Counted from the first letter of the stretch, positions 26,865-35,760 are shown. The stretch is DNA of 64,000 nucleotides from Aquimarina muelleri DSM 19832 (GCF_000430665.1 NZ_AUML01000003.1:62001-126000); one strand, 5' to 3'. The notes: generated by a model from the letters alone, not told the origin. A program made the numbers and translations.

Positions 26865-27291
26865 ATTAAATCTATTTTGAATCATTGTAATCCTTAACAA
26901 CAAGTTTTATCACCTTATACAAAACATGAATTATTCTCAACAAATAACTAAAAAATAATGTGAATTCATAAAAAAAATAACCACATCCTCTCAAACATTA
27001 ACAAAATGTTAATTATTTATTTTTTTAGCATCATTTCATTTTTCATTATTCCTCAATAAAACTCTCCAAAATATACTAAAAATAAGGCTGTTTTAATACT
27101 TAATTGAATTATTCAAATCCTCCTCCTCGTTATTATTGAAAACTTCTTAGTTCAAAAACATCAAAATACCTAGTTTTCAGAACCTTGAACATAACACTTA
27201 GTGTTTTTATTTCAATTTTTTAAATACATTTGCACCCGATTTAAACAAACAAGATAAAAAATTGAATTACCATAAAATAAAATTGAATACG
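26865..27291. other. intergenic region with promoter of the small lipoprotein
   Basis: A 427-bp A+T-rich spacer. TACATTTG at 27225-27232 is an exact -7 box. A 13-bp palindrome, AACACT-T-AGTGTT (27193-27205), sits where the -33 region would be and could be an operator. Nothing else was seen. Confidence 0.45.
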
Positions 27292-27480
27292 ATGATTAAA
27301 AAACTACCATTTCTACTTGTAATTGTTACTATCTTATTTTCATGTGAAGCAGAATCTTTTGAAGAGAGTGATTTCACTACAGAAAATACTACAGAAAATA
27401 CTCCAGAAGACACTCCTGCTATTGAACAGGATAAGATCATTGATTTATATAATGAGAGTGACGGAGGATTAGGTAAATAA
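27292..27480 (+). CDS. tiny acidic lipoprotein
   Basis: The ATG at 27292 gives MIKKLPFLLVIVTILFSCEA, a signal peptide with lipobox cysteine 18; a TTG 30 bp upstream is not needed. Only about 45 residues follow, strongly acidic, with a degenerate repeat (TTENTTENTPEDTP). No family is recognised. The frame ends at GGLGK without any folded domain, so it may be a genuine small surface lipoprotein or the start of a longer gene cut short. A promoter-like box lies upstream and a strong terminator downstream, so it is an independent unit. Confidence 0.6.
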   Translation: MIKKLPFLLVIVTILFSCEAESFEESDFTTENTTENTPEDTPAIEQDKIIDLYNESDGGLGK

Positions 27481-27544
27481 AGAGTAAATCTAATTCATCA
27501 AAGAATATAGAAGAACTAGTCTAAAATAAAGTAAATATTAATTT

Positions 27545-27577
27545 AGAAGCCCATTTGCAGATGGGCTTCTTCTTTTT
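27545..27577 (+). terminator. rho-independent terminator
   Basis: A 10-bp GC-containing stem (27545-27554 with 27561-27570), loop TTGCAG, then a T-rich tail to 27577. Confidence 0.85.
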
Positions 27578-27665
27578 ACATATCATTATTACGAATAAAC
27601 AATAAGTCTCTACACTATTAACTGTATCTTTTAAATTCTCTTTTATATCCTAAAAACATCTAAAT

Positions 27666-29459
27666 TTACAGATTATCTATTTCTAAATTTATTTGGTTTA
27701 TACTATCTTTACTCTTTATCAAATCAAATAATACCTGTGATTTAGAAGCCTTAAAATCTATTTCCAAAGAGTTAAACATATTTTCATAATAAGAAACTCC
27801 TTCTTTTAAATTTTTTATAAATACGGATAAATATTTTTTTTGCTTTTCATCTACAGAAAACTTTGTTTCTTCAAGCTTATTTTTTAAATAATCAATATAA
27901 ATTGTAAGTTCTTTTATAAACATATTAGGACGATCTATTCTTTCAACCTCATTAGAATTGCCATAAATATGACTTGTAATTTCTTTTAAACTCATGATTT
28001 TAGAGAAATATGCCATATTTGGTCCAGGGCATACAGATACTCCTTCTCCCTCTGTTTTAGTATCTAAATTATATTTTAATAATGCAGAAGTACCTAAACC
28101 AACACAAGCACATGATTTTTCAACAATTTTATTATATTGTATTTGATACTCTTGTTCAGAAAGTTGCTTCTTTTCTAATTCTTTTATTTTTATATGTTGA
28201 TATTGTCGGGATGCTGTACAAATTGCCTTTTCTGTAAACTCCTTATTTAATGCTACATATTTTTTAGGGCAAGAGCTACCTGGTCTGTTTTTATCTATTA
28301 AAGCTAACTTCTCTTGATCCTTGGTATTTCCTTTAAGACTATTAAATGGGACTCCTAAAGGGGATATATTACTTAAATATAAATCTTTTTCTTTAGCTTT
28401 TACTAATTTATCTAATGTCCCATTATCTACTGTTGTTGCTTCTGGCACCAAAAGAAAAGGGCTTCCCCATCCAACAGAATCTACCTTATAATGTTCTAAC
28501 AAAAATTGATGTTCCTCCGCTGTACCAACTCCTCCTTGAGCAGTAATCTTAATGGATAGAGAGGATTTAGGAATACTACGTTTTTTATGAGACAATGCTC
28601 CTATCATAATACCTTGTAATTCAGAAATTAATTCTTTTCTTTTATCCCTAAATTGAGCTAGTATTGGCCCCATAAGGTGTCCATCTGTTGCAAATGCATG
28701 TCCTCCACAATTAAGCCCCGATTCAATTCTATATTCTGAAACCCACAATCCTTTTTTAGCTAAAAATTTACCTTGTATTAAAGCCGATCTATAATCACTT
28801 ACTTTTAAGACTATTTTCTTTTTGATTTCTCCATTTTCATTCGGATAAAAATCTTCAAATTCTTCTATATAACTATACAACCTAGGATTCATACCTGCAG
28901 AAAGTATCACAGAGGATGACAAATCACTATTAGCATAACCTCTAAGCGCAGCATGGGCATCATTATACTCTGTAGGTAATTTCTCCTTTTTTCGATAGTT
29001 TTCTTTATCTACTTTAGTCATAATATTAACATCAATACTCCCCATAGATAAGTTTGTATCTATGAAATTTCTAACTCCTTTAAGGCTGAAATCATTCGAC
29101 GTTATATTTTTAAATCGTTGTTTTAATTCTGAAGTATCTGGTAAAATATTAAAATATTGTTTTAACTCATTACTATATTCATTAGTTATATTTTTGAGTT
29201 GATTAAATTTATTTTCTGCCAGATTATTGATCAAATTAAGATATGAAGTAATCCTTTTTGCTCTAAAATCTTCTATACTTTCTGAAATTTCATTATAAGG
29301 TATTTCAAATCTCTCACAATACATTTTTCTTAATTTTTCTAATAGAATATCATCTACCAAAGAAATAACAGAGTCTATACCTAAATAAGAAACTTTTAAT
29401 GGAGTATCAATAGTAAAGCCTATCCCCATGACAGGGATATGAAATGAGTGTAATTTCAT
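27666..29459 (-). CDS. orphan FMN-TIM-barrel-like protein with cysteine cluster
   Basis: The start is placed at the ATG at 29459 (MKLHSFHIPVMGIGFTIDTP), because the 18 codons upstream are not part of the domain. The 597-residue product opens with a barrel-strand-like IPVMGIGFTIDTPLKVSYLG. It later shows SGLNCGGHAFATDG (about 247-260), ITAQGGVGTAEEH (about 305-317) and DSVGWGSPFLLVPE (about 327-340). These resemble the glycine-rich FMN/phosphate loops of nitronate-monooxygenase and dihydroorotate-dehydrogenase-type barrels. The second half has Cys397, 414, 450, 452 and 477 (SSCPKK, AICTAS, KSCACVGLG, SVCPGP), which could hold an iron-sulphur cluster. The C-terminus is helical. No signal peptide. 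Substrate unknown; the enzyme class is inference. Confidence 0.6.
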   Translation of the reverse strand: MKLHSFHIPVMGIGFTIDTPLKVSYLGIDSVISLVDDILLEKLRKMYCERFEIPYNEISESIEDFRAKRITSYLNLINNLAENKFNQLKNITNEYSNELKQYFNILPDTSELKQRFKNITSNDFSLKGVRNFIDTNLSMGSIDVNIMTKVDKENYRKKEKLPTEYNDAHAALRGYANSDLSSSVILSAGMNPRLYSYIEEFEDFYPNENGEIKKKIVLKVSDYRSALIQGKFLAKKGLWVSEYRIESGLNCGGHAFATDGHLMGPILAQFRDKRKELISELQGIMIGALSHKKRSIPKSSLSIKITAQGGVGTAEEHQFLLEHYKVDSVGWGSPFLLVPEATTVDNGTLDKLVKAKEKDLYLSNISPLGVPFNSLKGNTKDQEKLALIDKNRPGSSCPKKYVALNKEFTEKAICTASRQYQHIKIKELEKKQLSEQEYQIQYNKIVEKSCACVGLGTSALLKYNLDTKTEGEGVSVCPGPNMAYFSKIMSLKEITSHIYGNSNEVERIDRPNMFIKELTIYIDYLKNKLEETKFSVDEKQKKYLSVFIKNLKEGVSYYENMFNSLEIDFKASKSQVLFDLIKSKDSINQINLEIDNL

Positions 29460-29534
29460 TATAAAAAAATTAAGATGACTAATAATTAATAAATACTTTA
29501 ATGTATATGTCAAAAATCACGAATGGAATCAGAA

Positions 29535-29560
29535 ATTAATATGATAATTATCATATTAAT
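29535..29560. promoter_or_regulatory. 26-bp perfect palindrome, candidate operator
   Basis: A perfectly symmetrical A/T-rich sequence centred on ATGATAATTATCAT, lying in the divergent spacer between the orphan barrel protein (start 29459) and the NeuD-type gene (start 29651). It is well placed for one dimeric regulator to act on both genes. Confidence 0.5.
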
Positions 29561-29650
29561 AAGAAAGATTAATAAATACTTTTGAAGAATTGAAGTATAA
29601 TTAGTTACCATAAAGATGATAATTTTATTTTTAGCTAATAAATCTTTCTT

Positions 29651-30286
29651 ATGATGAAAAATCCAAGTAAAGTAAGGCTCTATGGCGCTGGAGGGCACTC
29701 TAGGATTATACAATCAATTTTGAAGCAAAAAGGTACTGTAATTACAGAAATTTTTGATGACAACCCTTCTTTTTATCAATCTACATATAACAATGCTGTT
29801 TTGGAAGGAAGAAAAATAGCTAAAAAGTTTCCTCACAAAGGAAATCCTTTTATTATTGCCGTAGGAGATAATTTTCATCGATTTGAAATCGCAAAATTCT
29901 TACAAAGTGATTTTACAAAAATAATACATCCATCTGCTGTAATAGAAGAAAATGTAAAAATAGGAAACGGAACTGTTGTTTATGCTGGTGCTGTAATTCA
30001 ACCAAATACCACAATTGGGCAACACGTTATCATAAATACTTTAGCTAGTGTAGATCACGATAACATACTAGAAGACTTTGTACACATATCTCCTAATGCT
30101 ACTCTTTGTGGGCTTGTTCATATTGGTAAAGGCACTCATATAGGCGCTGGCGCAGTTGTTATACCAAATATAAAAATAGGAAAGTGGTGTACCATTGGTG
30201 CAGGATCTGTCATTATAAAAGATGTCCCTGACTATGCTGTTGTAGTAGGCAACCCTGGAAAAATAATTAAGTATAAATCACCTTAA
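29651..30286 (+). CDS. NeuD/PglD-type sugar O-acyltransferase
   Basis: A 211-residue protein. The N-terminal Rossmann-like part has VRLYGAGGHSRIIQSIL and IAVGDNFHRFEIAK. The C-terminal left-handed beta-helix is made of hexapeptide repeats (IGNGTVVYAGAVIQPNTTIG, HIGAGAVVIPNIKIG) with the acetyl-CoA-site asparagine/histidine region NTLASVDHDN. It ends in the usual VVGNPGKIIKYK. Such enzymes acetylate nucleotide-linked or free sugars for surface glycans. No other glycan genes are adjacent; its divergent partner is the orphan barrel enzyme. Confidence 0.9.
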   Translation: MMKNPSKVRLYGAGGHSRIIQSILKQKGTVITEIFDDNPSFYQSTYNNAVLEGRKIAKKFPHKGNPFIIAVGDNFHRFEIAKFLQSDFTKIIHPSAVIEENVKIGNGTVVYAGAVIQPNTTIGQHVIINTLASVDHDNILEDFVHISPNATLCGLVHIGKGTHIGAGAVVIPNIKIGKWCTIGAGSVIIKDVPDYAVVVGNPGKIIKYKSP

Positions 30287-30346
30287 AAATAATTCTAAAA
30301 AAACACGAACTAGAACAAACTACTTATTACTAATAAGATACCCAAA

Positions 30347-31663
30347 TTACTCTTGATTCAATAAAACAGGTTCTCCATATAAATCAAAATCTTCTGCTTC
30401 GTATATTTTTACCATAGCAAAATCGCCTGTTTTTAGATAATGTTTAGATGCATCAATTAATACCTCATTATCTACATCTGGGGAATCAAACTCGGTACGG
30501 CCTACAAAATGGTTTCCCTCTTTTCGATCAATTACTACTTTATATTCTTTACCAATTTTTTGTTGATTTAACTCCCATGAAATCTGAGATTGTATCTCCA
30601 TAATTTCATTAGCCCGTTCCATTTTTATTTCTTCGGGTACATCATCTTCTAGATTAAACGCATGTGTATTTTCCTCATGCGAATATGTAAAGCAACCTAA
30701 GCGCTCAAAACGCATTTCTTTTACCCAATCTCTTAAAACCTCAAAATCCCCCTGTGTTTCTCCTGGATATCCAACGATAAGAGTTGTTCTAATTGCCATT
30801 TCAGGTACTGCTTCTCTAAAATCTTTAAGCAATTTAGTTGTCTTTGCTTTTGTGGTACCACGACGCATAGATTTTAATACCGGATCAGAAATATGCTGTA
30901 ATGGTATATCGATATAGTTACATATTTTAGGCTCTTGCTTCATTACCTCTAACACTTCCATAGGAAATCCTGTAGGAAAAGCATAATGCAAACGTATCCA
31001 CTCAACACCATCTACTTTTACTAATGCTTTTAATAAATCTGCTAGTTTTCTTTCTTTATAAAGATCTAATCCATAATACGTTAAGTCCTGAGCTATAAGA
31101 ACCAATTCTTTAACACCATTTGCTGCTAATTTCTCTGCTTCTGTTACTAAATCTTCAATTGGAGTCGATTTATGCTTTCCTCTCATTATTGGGATAGCGC
31201 AAAATGAACAAGGACGGTCACATCCTTCTGCTATTTTAAGATACGCATAATTTTTAGGAGTTGTAGTTAGCCTTTCTCCTATCAACTCATGTTTATAGTC
31301 TGCTCCTAATGCTTTTAAAAGCCCGGGGAGTTCTGTAGTTCCAAAATACTGATCTACATTTGGGATTTCTTCTTCTAAATCTGGCTTATATCGCTCTGAT
31401 AAACATCCAGTAACAAAAACTTTATCTACTACTCCTTCTTCTTTTTTCTGTACATATTCTAGAATAGTATTTACAGACTCTTCTTTTGCATTGGCTATAA
31501 AACCACAAGTATTAATTACAACAATATTTCCTTCTTCTTCATGAACTACTTCTTTATTATTAGCTCGTAATTGCCCCATCAACACTTCACTGTCGTAAAC
31601 ATTTTTACTGCACCCAAGTGTTACCACATTAATTTTATTCTTCTTCGTTGTCTTTGTTCTCAT
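30347..31663 (-). CDS. rimO: ribosomal protein S12 (uS12) methylthiotransferase
   Basis: A 438-residue radical-SAM enzyme. The N-terminal UPF0004 domain has VVTLGCSKNVYDSE, VVINTCGFI and VTGCLSERY, giving three cysteines for one Fe-S cluster. The radical-SAM motif is CDRPCSFC in KIAEGCDRPCSFCAIPIMRG. The C-terminal TRAM domain ends near FAMVKIYEAEDFDLYGEP. It methylthiolates an aspartate of ribosomal protein uS12. The CSKN-type first motif distinguishes RimO from MiaB. An exact -7 box (TATCTTTG) lies upstream at 31705-31712. Monocistronic. Confidence 0.96.
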   Translation of the reverse strand: MRTKTTKKNKINVVTLGCSKNVYDSEVLMGQLRANNKEVVHEEEGNIVVINTCGFIANAKEESVNTILEYVQKKEEGVVDKVFVTGCLSERYKPDLEEEIPNVDQYFGTTELPGLLKALGADYKHELIGERLTTTPKNYAYLKIAEGCDRPCSFCAIPIMRGKHKSTPIEDLVTEAEKLAANGVKELVLIAQDLTYYGLDLYKERKLADLLKALVKVDGVEWIRLHYAFPTGFPMEVLEVMKQEPKICNYIDIPLQHISDPVLKSMRRGTTKAKTTKLLKDFREAVPEMAIRTTLIVGYPGETQGDFEVLRDWVKEMRFERLGCFTYSHEENTHAFNLEDDVPEEIKMERANEIMEIQSQISWELNQQKIGKEYKVVIDRKEGNHFVGRTEFDSPDVDNEVLIDASKHYLKTGDFAMVKIYEAEDFDLYGEPVLLNQE

Positions 31664-31704
31664 ATCTTATGGATAAATCTAACCCAGTTTCAAAGTGGGG
31701 TGTG

Positions 31705-31712
31705 CAAAGATA
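31705..31712 (-). promoter_or_regulatory. -7 box of rimO promoter
   Basis: On the minus strand this reads TATCTTTG, an exact TAnnTTTG, about 42 bp before the rimO start. The nearest TTTG upstream is closer than usual for a -33 element. Confidence 0.45.
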
Positions 31713-31840
31713 CAAGGATTAACCAAAGTTTAAATCGAATACCGATAAAGATTTTATTTGTATTAACCCTTTTATATATTACTTAGTCGAAATCAACCAA
31801 CACAATAAAAAAATCAATGTTTTTGTAAAATTTTAAATAG

Positions 31841-32105
31841 ATGAAAAAATATGCCACATTAAGCCTATTGCTATATTTTAATCCTTGCTATGATAATGAA
31901 TCTTTGGACACTAACAATAACGAAGTAGTTATACCAAATCCAGATCAAAATAGCACCTTTTTATATTTCTTCCTATAAATTCAGATACTTGAGATACTTT
32001 ATCTACAAAAGAACTAGGCTGGGACACCAGTAAAAAACAACCACTTTATGATTTTCTTGAAAAATAAAAAAACCAAAGCTTTAGATCTCTTGAGTTTGAA
32101 ACAGA
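31841..32105 (+). pseudogene. remnant of a secreted serine-hydrolase-like (class C beta-lactamase-related) gene
   Basis: The ATG at 31841 opens a 45-codon frame with a lipoprotein-like start (MKKYATLSLLLYFNPC, then DNESLDTNNNEVVIPNPDQN) ending at 31978. One frame over, the coding trace resumes as LPINSDT, a stop where tryptophan would be expected, then DTLSTKELGWDTSKKQPLYD and FLEK before another stop and shift to KTKALD. The string ELGWDTSKxxxLYDFLE-xxTKA is typical of the first part of lipoprotein serine hydrolases in Flavobacteria. The catalytic SxxK region is absent. The call rests on this short trace. Confidence 0.5.
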
Positions 32106-32228
32106 GTTTATAGAAAAACTAATCCTTATGATCTTACTGGCCAGGCTTTGTAAAAATGACTAAAAACTATATATAATACCTTCTTAAAATTTAGTAATTG
32201 TAAGAATAAGAGAAAATAAATCTGATAA

Positions 32229-33902
32229 TCAATTCAAATAATTAACTGGTTGTTTTCTTTCTTTTGTCTCTTGCTCATATCCATAACCTAATTGTAATAA
32301 CAATTTTTCAGAAAAAGGTTTCGCTATAAAAGTAAGCCCTTTTGGCTCTCCTTTATCGGTATATCCCATAGGAATAGTAATTGCTGGATATTTAGCGACA
32401 GCAGCATATCCTGCATGATAGTTGTTAATAGATAAAATTGCATCTAGTTCATGCTTATCTAAAAACATATCAAAATAATTACGTGCTATTGTTTTTAAAT
32501 TTTCTTTTATCTCACTTAATTCTTGATTTGTAGTACTATCTACTACAATACCTTCAAATAACTGTTGCCCATATGGAATACTAATTATTGTATCCGTCAA
32601 ATTAAATGCTATAACATCTTCTATATTTTTAACGGTAACTCCTCCTTTTGATTCAGAACTAATATATCTAGGAAGGTCATTTTTCATATCTATATTTAAA
32701 ATATTCAAAAAACCTGGTAACTCTACTTCTTTTGGTTCTATCTCAGTAATTTCTCCACCAGCTTTTCTAATTTTCTTAATAGCTTTATTATATAAAGAAT
32801 CTTCTAACAATTCTTTAACCACTCCAAAACGTTTTCCTTTTAAAGAGGATTGCTTTATTGCATTCACAAAATCTACATCAATATCTACAGAAACATTATC
32901 TTTAAGATCTTTACCTAACAAAGCATTAAGTAAAATAGCTGTATCTATTACATTTTTAGACATTGGCCCAGGAGTATCCAAAGTACTAGAAATAGGCACT
33001 ATACCTGTTCTACTTAACACTCCAATAGTTGGCTTTAAACCTACTACAGAGTTCTGACTGGATGGGGATAAAATAGAACCACTGGTTTCTGTTCCTACCG
33101 CTGCTACACAAAAATTAGCTGCCACTGCAACTCCACTACCCGAACTAGACCCTCCTGTTTCAAAAACTAATCTACCGTAGGGGTTAAGTGTTTGTCCTCC
33201 TATAGCACTATATCCAACGGGACACCCTGAACATAAAAAATAAGCCCATTCGCTTAAATTAGCTTTTCCTAATATCAATGCATTTTCACCCACTAACCTA
33301 CTTGTTATATATGCATTGTTTGTTTTATTGTCTTGCAACGCAACTGCACCAGCTGTAGTTACCATATCTTCTGTACCTATATTATCTTTTAATAAAATTG
33401 GCATCCCAAAAACAGAATAAGCGTCTATATTCTTTTTATCTACTTTATCTAATGTCCTTGCTTGTTCTACAACTTTTGGATTAAGAGAAATCACAGAATT
33501 TAAAGACACAGAATTATCACTTTCGTATTTTCTGATACGATAGATATAAAAGAGAGTAAGCTCCTCATACGTAAACTCTCCATTTTTTATATACTGCTGG
33601 ATAGTAGGAATATCTTTTTCTAAAATAAACCCCTTAAGTTTATTATATTTTGTTTCAGAAAACAAGTTTAATTCTATTTCTAAAGCACTCCATATATTAT
33701 TTTTATCTTGCACTTTAGAATTAATCAACTTAAGATGCATTCTATTTTCCTCAAGTTTTTGAGTTGTTGCAATATCTTTTGTTTCATCATAGGATTGCCA
33801 AACTACCTTAGATTGTTTTTCTTGGTGTAATTCTGATTGTTTTTCTTTCTTACAGGAAATAAAAAAGAAAATTGAAATTAAAAGATAAAATGCTTTTCTC
33901 AT
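32229..33902 (-). CDS. amidase-signature lipoprotein
   Basis: The start at 33902 (MRKAFYLLISIFFFISCKKE) gives a lipoprotein signal with Cys17; an ATG at 33956 would spoil it. The 557-residue product has the amidase-signature Ser-Ser-Lys triad: Lys in PILLKDNIGTED, the Gly/Ser loop TGGSSSGSGVAVAAN, and the nucleophile region GTETSGSILSPSSQNSVVG. The C-terminal end GYAAVAKYPAITIPMG supports the family. It probably hydrolyses an amide or peptide amide in the periplasm; the substrate is unknown. It has its own transcript, with the ftsY terminator just upstream. Confidence 0.92.
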   Translation of the reverse strand: MRKAFYLLISIFFFISCKKEKQSELHQEKQSKVVWQSYDETKDIATTQKLEENRMHLKLINSKVQDKNNIWSALEIELNLFSETKYNKLKGFILEKDIPTIQQYIKNGEFTYEELTLFYIYRIRKYESDNSVSLNSVISLNPKVVEQARTLDKVDKKNIDAYSVFGMPILLKDNIGTEDMVTTAGAVALQDNKTNNAYITSRLVGENALILGKANLSEWAYFLCSGCPVGYSAIGGQTLNPYGRLVFETGGSSSGSGVAVAANFCVAAVGTETSGSILSPSSQNSVVGLKPTIGVLSRTGIVPISSTLDTPGPMSKNVIDTAILLNALLGKDLKDNVSVDIDVDFVNAIKQSSLKGKRFGVVKELLEDSLYNKAIKKIRKAGGEITEIEPKEVELPGFLNILNIDMKNDLPRYISSESKGGVTVKNIEDVIAFNLTDTIISIPYGQQLFEGIVVDSTTNQELSEIKENLKTIARNYFDMFLDKHELDAILSINNYHAGYAAVAKYPAITIPMGYTDKGEPKGLTFIAKPFSEKLLLQLGYGYEQETKERKQPVNYLN

Positions 33903-33945
33903 AATCAAGATGCCTAAAATTTGTTTATCAATATTGTAAAATATA

Positions 33946-33982
33946 AAAAAAGGCACTGAGAATGATTCTCAATGCCTTTTTT
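33946..33982 (-). terminator. rho-independent terminator of ftsY
   Basis: A 17-bp stem with one mismatch (33946-33962 with 33966-33982), a 3-nt loop and a T run on the minus strand, 22 bp after the ftsY stop. Confidence 0.85.
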
Positions 33983-34003
33983 AACTATTCTGTAACAGAT
34001 ATT

Positions 34004-34957
34004 TTATTTAAAAAATGAATCTACAAATTCATATTTATTAAATACCTGAAGATCCTCTATACCTTCTCCTACTCCTATATATTTTACAGGAATTTTAAAT
34101 TGGTCGCTTATTCCTATTACCACACCTCCTTTTGCGGTACCATCCAATTTTGTTACTGCTAATGAGGTTACTTCTGTTGCTGCCGTGAATTGTTTTGCTT
34201 GCTCAAAAGCATTTTGACCTGTAGAACCATCCAAAACCAATAATACATCATGAGGTGCGTCTCCTATCACTTTTTGCATTACTCGCTTTACTTTAGTCAA
34301 CTCGTTCATCAAATTAATCTTATTGTGCAACCTACCTGCTGTGTCTATAATAATAACATCAGCATTTTGGTTTACACCAGATTGCAAAGTATCAAAAGCA
34401 ACAGAGGCTGGATCGCTCCCCATTTCCTGTTTTACAATAGGAACATCAACACGATCTGCCCAAACCTGTAATTGATCAATTGCAGCAGCTCTAAAGGTGT
34501 CTGCTGCTCCTAAAACAACGTTTAGCCCTTTGTTTTTTAACTGATATGCTAATTTACCTATAGTAGTTGTTTTTCCAACTCCATTTACTCCTACAACCAT
34601 CAATACGTATGGTTTTTTATCTTTAGGAATATCAAAATCTGTAGCTTCTCCTACGTTAGTTTCTGAAAGTAAACCTGCAATTTCTTCACGCAAAATTTGG
34701 TTTAACTCATCTGTTCCTAGATATTTTTCTTTTGCTACGCGATTCTCTATACGCTCTATTATCTTAATAGTAGTTTTAACCCCAACATCACTCGTGATCA
34801 GAATCTCTTCTAGATCATCCAAAACATCATCATCTACTTTAGATTTTCCAGCTACAGCTTTACTTAGCTTAGAAAAAAAATTAGTTTTAGATTTCTCTAA
34901 TCCTTTATCTAGCGTTTGTTTTTTCTCTGAAGAAAATATTTTTTCAAAAAGCCCCAT
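34004..34957 (-). CDS. ftsY: signal recognition particle receptor FtsY
   Basis: A 317-residue SRP GTPase. A short N-terminal region (MGLFEKIFSSEKKQTLDKGL) replaces the long acidic A-domain of E. coli. The N domain holds VDDDVLDDLEEILITSDVG. The G domain has the P-loop VGVNGVGKTTTIGKLA, the insertion box LGAADTFRAAAIDQLQVW, DTAGR, TKLDGTAKGG and the terminal GVGEGIEDLQVF. It docks ribosome-SRP complexes to SecYEG. It follows the ribosomal-protein genes and DUF4295, a conserved Bacteroidota order. Confidence 0.97.
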   Translation of the reverse strand: MGLFEKIFSSEKKQTLDKGLEKSKTNFFSKLSKAVAGKSKVDDDVLDDLEEILITSDVGVKTTIKIIERIENRVAKEKYLGTDELNQILREEIAGLLSETNVGEATDFDIPKDKKPYVLMVVGVNGVGKTTTIGKLAYQLKNKGLNVVLGAADTFRAAAIDQLQVWADRVDVPIVKQEMGSDPASVAFDTLQSGVNQNADVIIIDTAGRLHNKINLMNELTKVKRVMQKVIGDAPHDVLLVLDGSTGQNAFEQAKQFTAATEVTSLAVTKLDGTAKGGVVIGISDQFKIPVKYIGVGEGIEDLQVFNKYEFVDSFFK

Positions 34958-35021
34958 TTGTATTATTGAATGTGGTAAAATTTAAAAACTAAAATATTTA
35001 GTTATTATATTATATAAATAT

Positions 35022-35066
35022 AAAAAGAAAGAGCCATTTCAATGCAATTGAAACGGCTTCTTTTTA
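35022..35066 (-). terminator. hairpin between DUF4295 and ftsY
   Basis: The core stem 35033-35042 with 35048-35057 (10 bp, one G-U on the minus strand), extended by an A/T-rich lower stem and T-rich tail. It could terminate or attenuate the rpmB-rpmG-DUF4295 transcript before ftsY. Confidence 0.65.
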
Positions 35067-35087
35067 AAATATCGTGTATGCGGTATT

Positions 35088-35240
35088 TTACTTTTTGCTA
35101 AAAAAATCATTAACTGCCTCTGGCGTCATAATTGATTCTACAAAAGTATAAGCTCCGCTTTTTGGAGATTTCACCATTTTTATGGCTTTAGTTAATCTCT
35201 TTGATCCAGTCTGTAACGACGCTACTGATTTCTTTGCCAT
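35088..35240 (-). CDS. DUF4295 small ribosome-associated-type protein
   Basis: Translating the minus strand from the ATG at 35240 gives 50 residues: MAKKSVASLQTGSKRLTKAI, then MVKSPKSGAYTFVESIMTPE, ending in a short DFFSKK tail. This is the Bacteroidota-specific DUF4295 protein, always found directly after rpmG. It is very basic and starts 6 bp after the rpmG stop, so it is co-transcribed with ribosomal proteins. A ribosomal role has been suggested for the family; nothing here proves a specific one. Confidence 0.9.
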   Translation of the reverse strand: MAKKSVASLQTGSKRLTKAIKMVKSPKSGAYTFVESIMTPEAVNDFFSKK

Positions 35241-35246
35241 CTCTTG

Positions 35247-35429
35247 TTATTTTATTTCTTTATGAACAGTCATTTTCTTAAGAATAGGATTAAATTTCTT
35301 TATCTCTATTCTATCAGGAGTGTTCTTTTTATTCTTAGTTGTAATATATCTTGATGTACCTGGTTGACCAGTAGCTTTATGCTCTGTACATTCTAATATT
35401 ACTTGAACTCTATTACCTTTCTTTGCCAT
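35247..35429 (-). CDS. rpmG: 50S ribosomal protein L33
   Basis: A 60-residue basic protein ([20 protein letters not shown], then [20 protein letters not shown]) matching bL33. Only one cysteine is present, so it is the zinc-free (C-minus) form, unlike the four-cysteine version. It sits 25 bp after rpmB and 6 bp before DUF4295 in the same operon. Confidence 0.95.
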   Translation of the reverse strand: MAKKGNRVQVILECTEHKATGQPGTSRYITTKNKKNTPDRIEIKKFNPILKKMTVHKEIK

Positions 35430-35454
35430 TATAAGTATCTTTTAAAAAAGAAGA

Positions 35455-35694
35455 TTATTTACTTAAGAAACCGTTAGCTCTAGCTTCTTTTAAAACAGCT
35501 GAGATTCCATTCTTATTTATATTTTTTAACGCTCTGGTAGACAGCTTAAGTGTTATCCATCGATCTTCTTCTGGAATGTAAAAACGTTTTTTTATTAAAT
35601 TCGCATTGAATTTACGTTTTGTTTTATTCATCGCGTGAGAAACATTGTTTCCTACCATTGCTTTTTTACCTGTAAGCTCGCAAACTCTTGACAT
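35455..35694 (-). CDS. rpmB: 50S ribosomal protein L28
   Basis: A 79-residue protein starting [20 protein letters not shown], with [14 protein letters not shown] and [18 protein letters not shown], the bL28 pattern. It is the first gene of the rpmB-rpmG-DUF4295 operon, with a promoter at 35730-35760. Confidence 0.97.
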   Translation of the reverse strand: MSRVCELTGKKAMVGNNVSHAMNKTKRKFNANLIKKRFYIPEEDRWITLKLSTRALKNINKNGISAVLKEARANGFLSK

Positions 35695-35729
35695 CTTTCT
35701 TAATTTTGGTATTATTTCAAAACAGGGTG

Positions 35730-35760
35730 CAAATTAACGAATTATTTACCGAACAACCAA
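35730..35760 (-). promoter_or_regulatory. promoter of the rpmB operon
   Basis: On the minus strand, TTGG/TTG (35754-35760) and TTAATTTG (35730-35737), one base off TAnnTTTG, at normal spacing and about 36 bp before rpmB. Confidence 0.5.
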
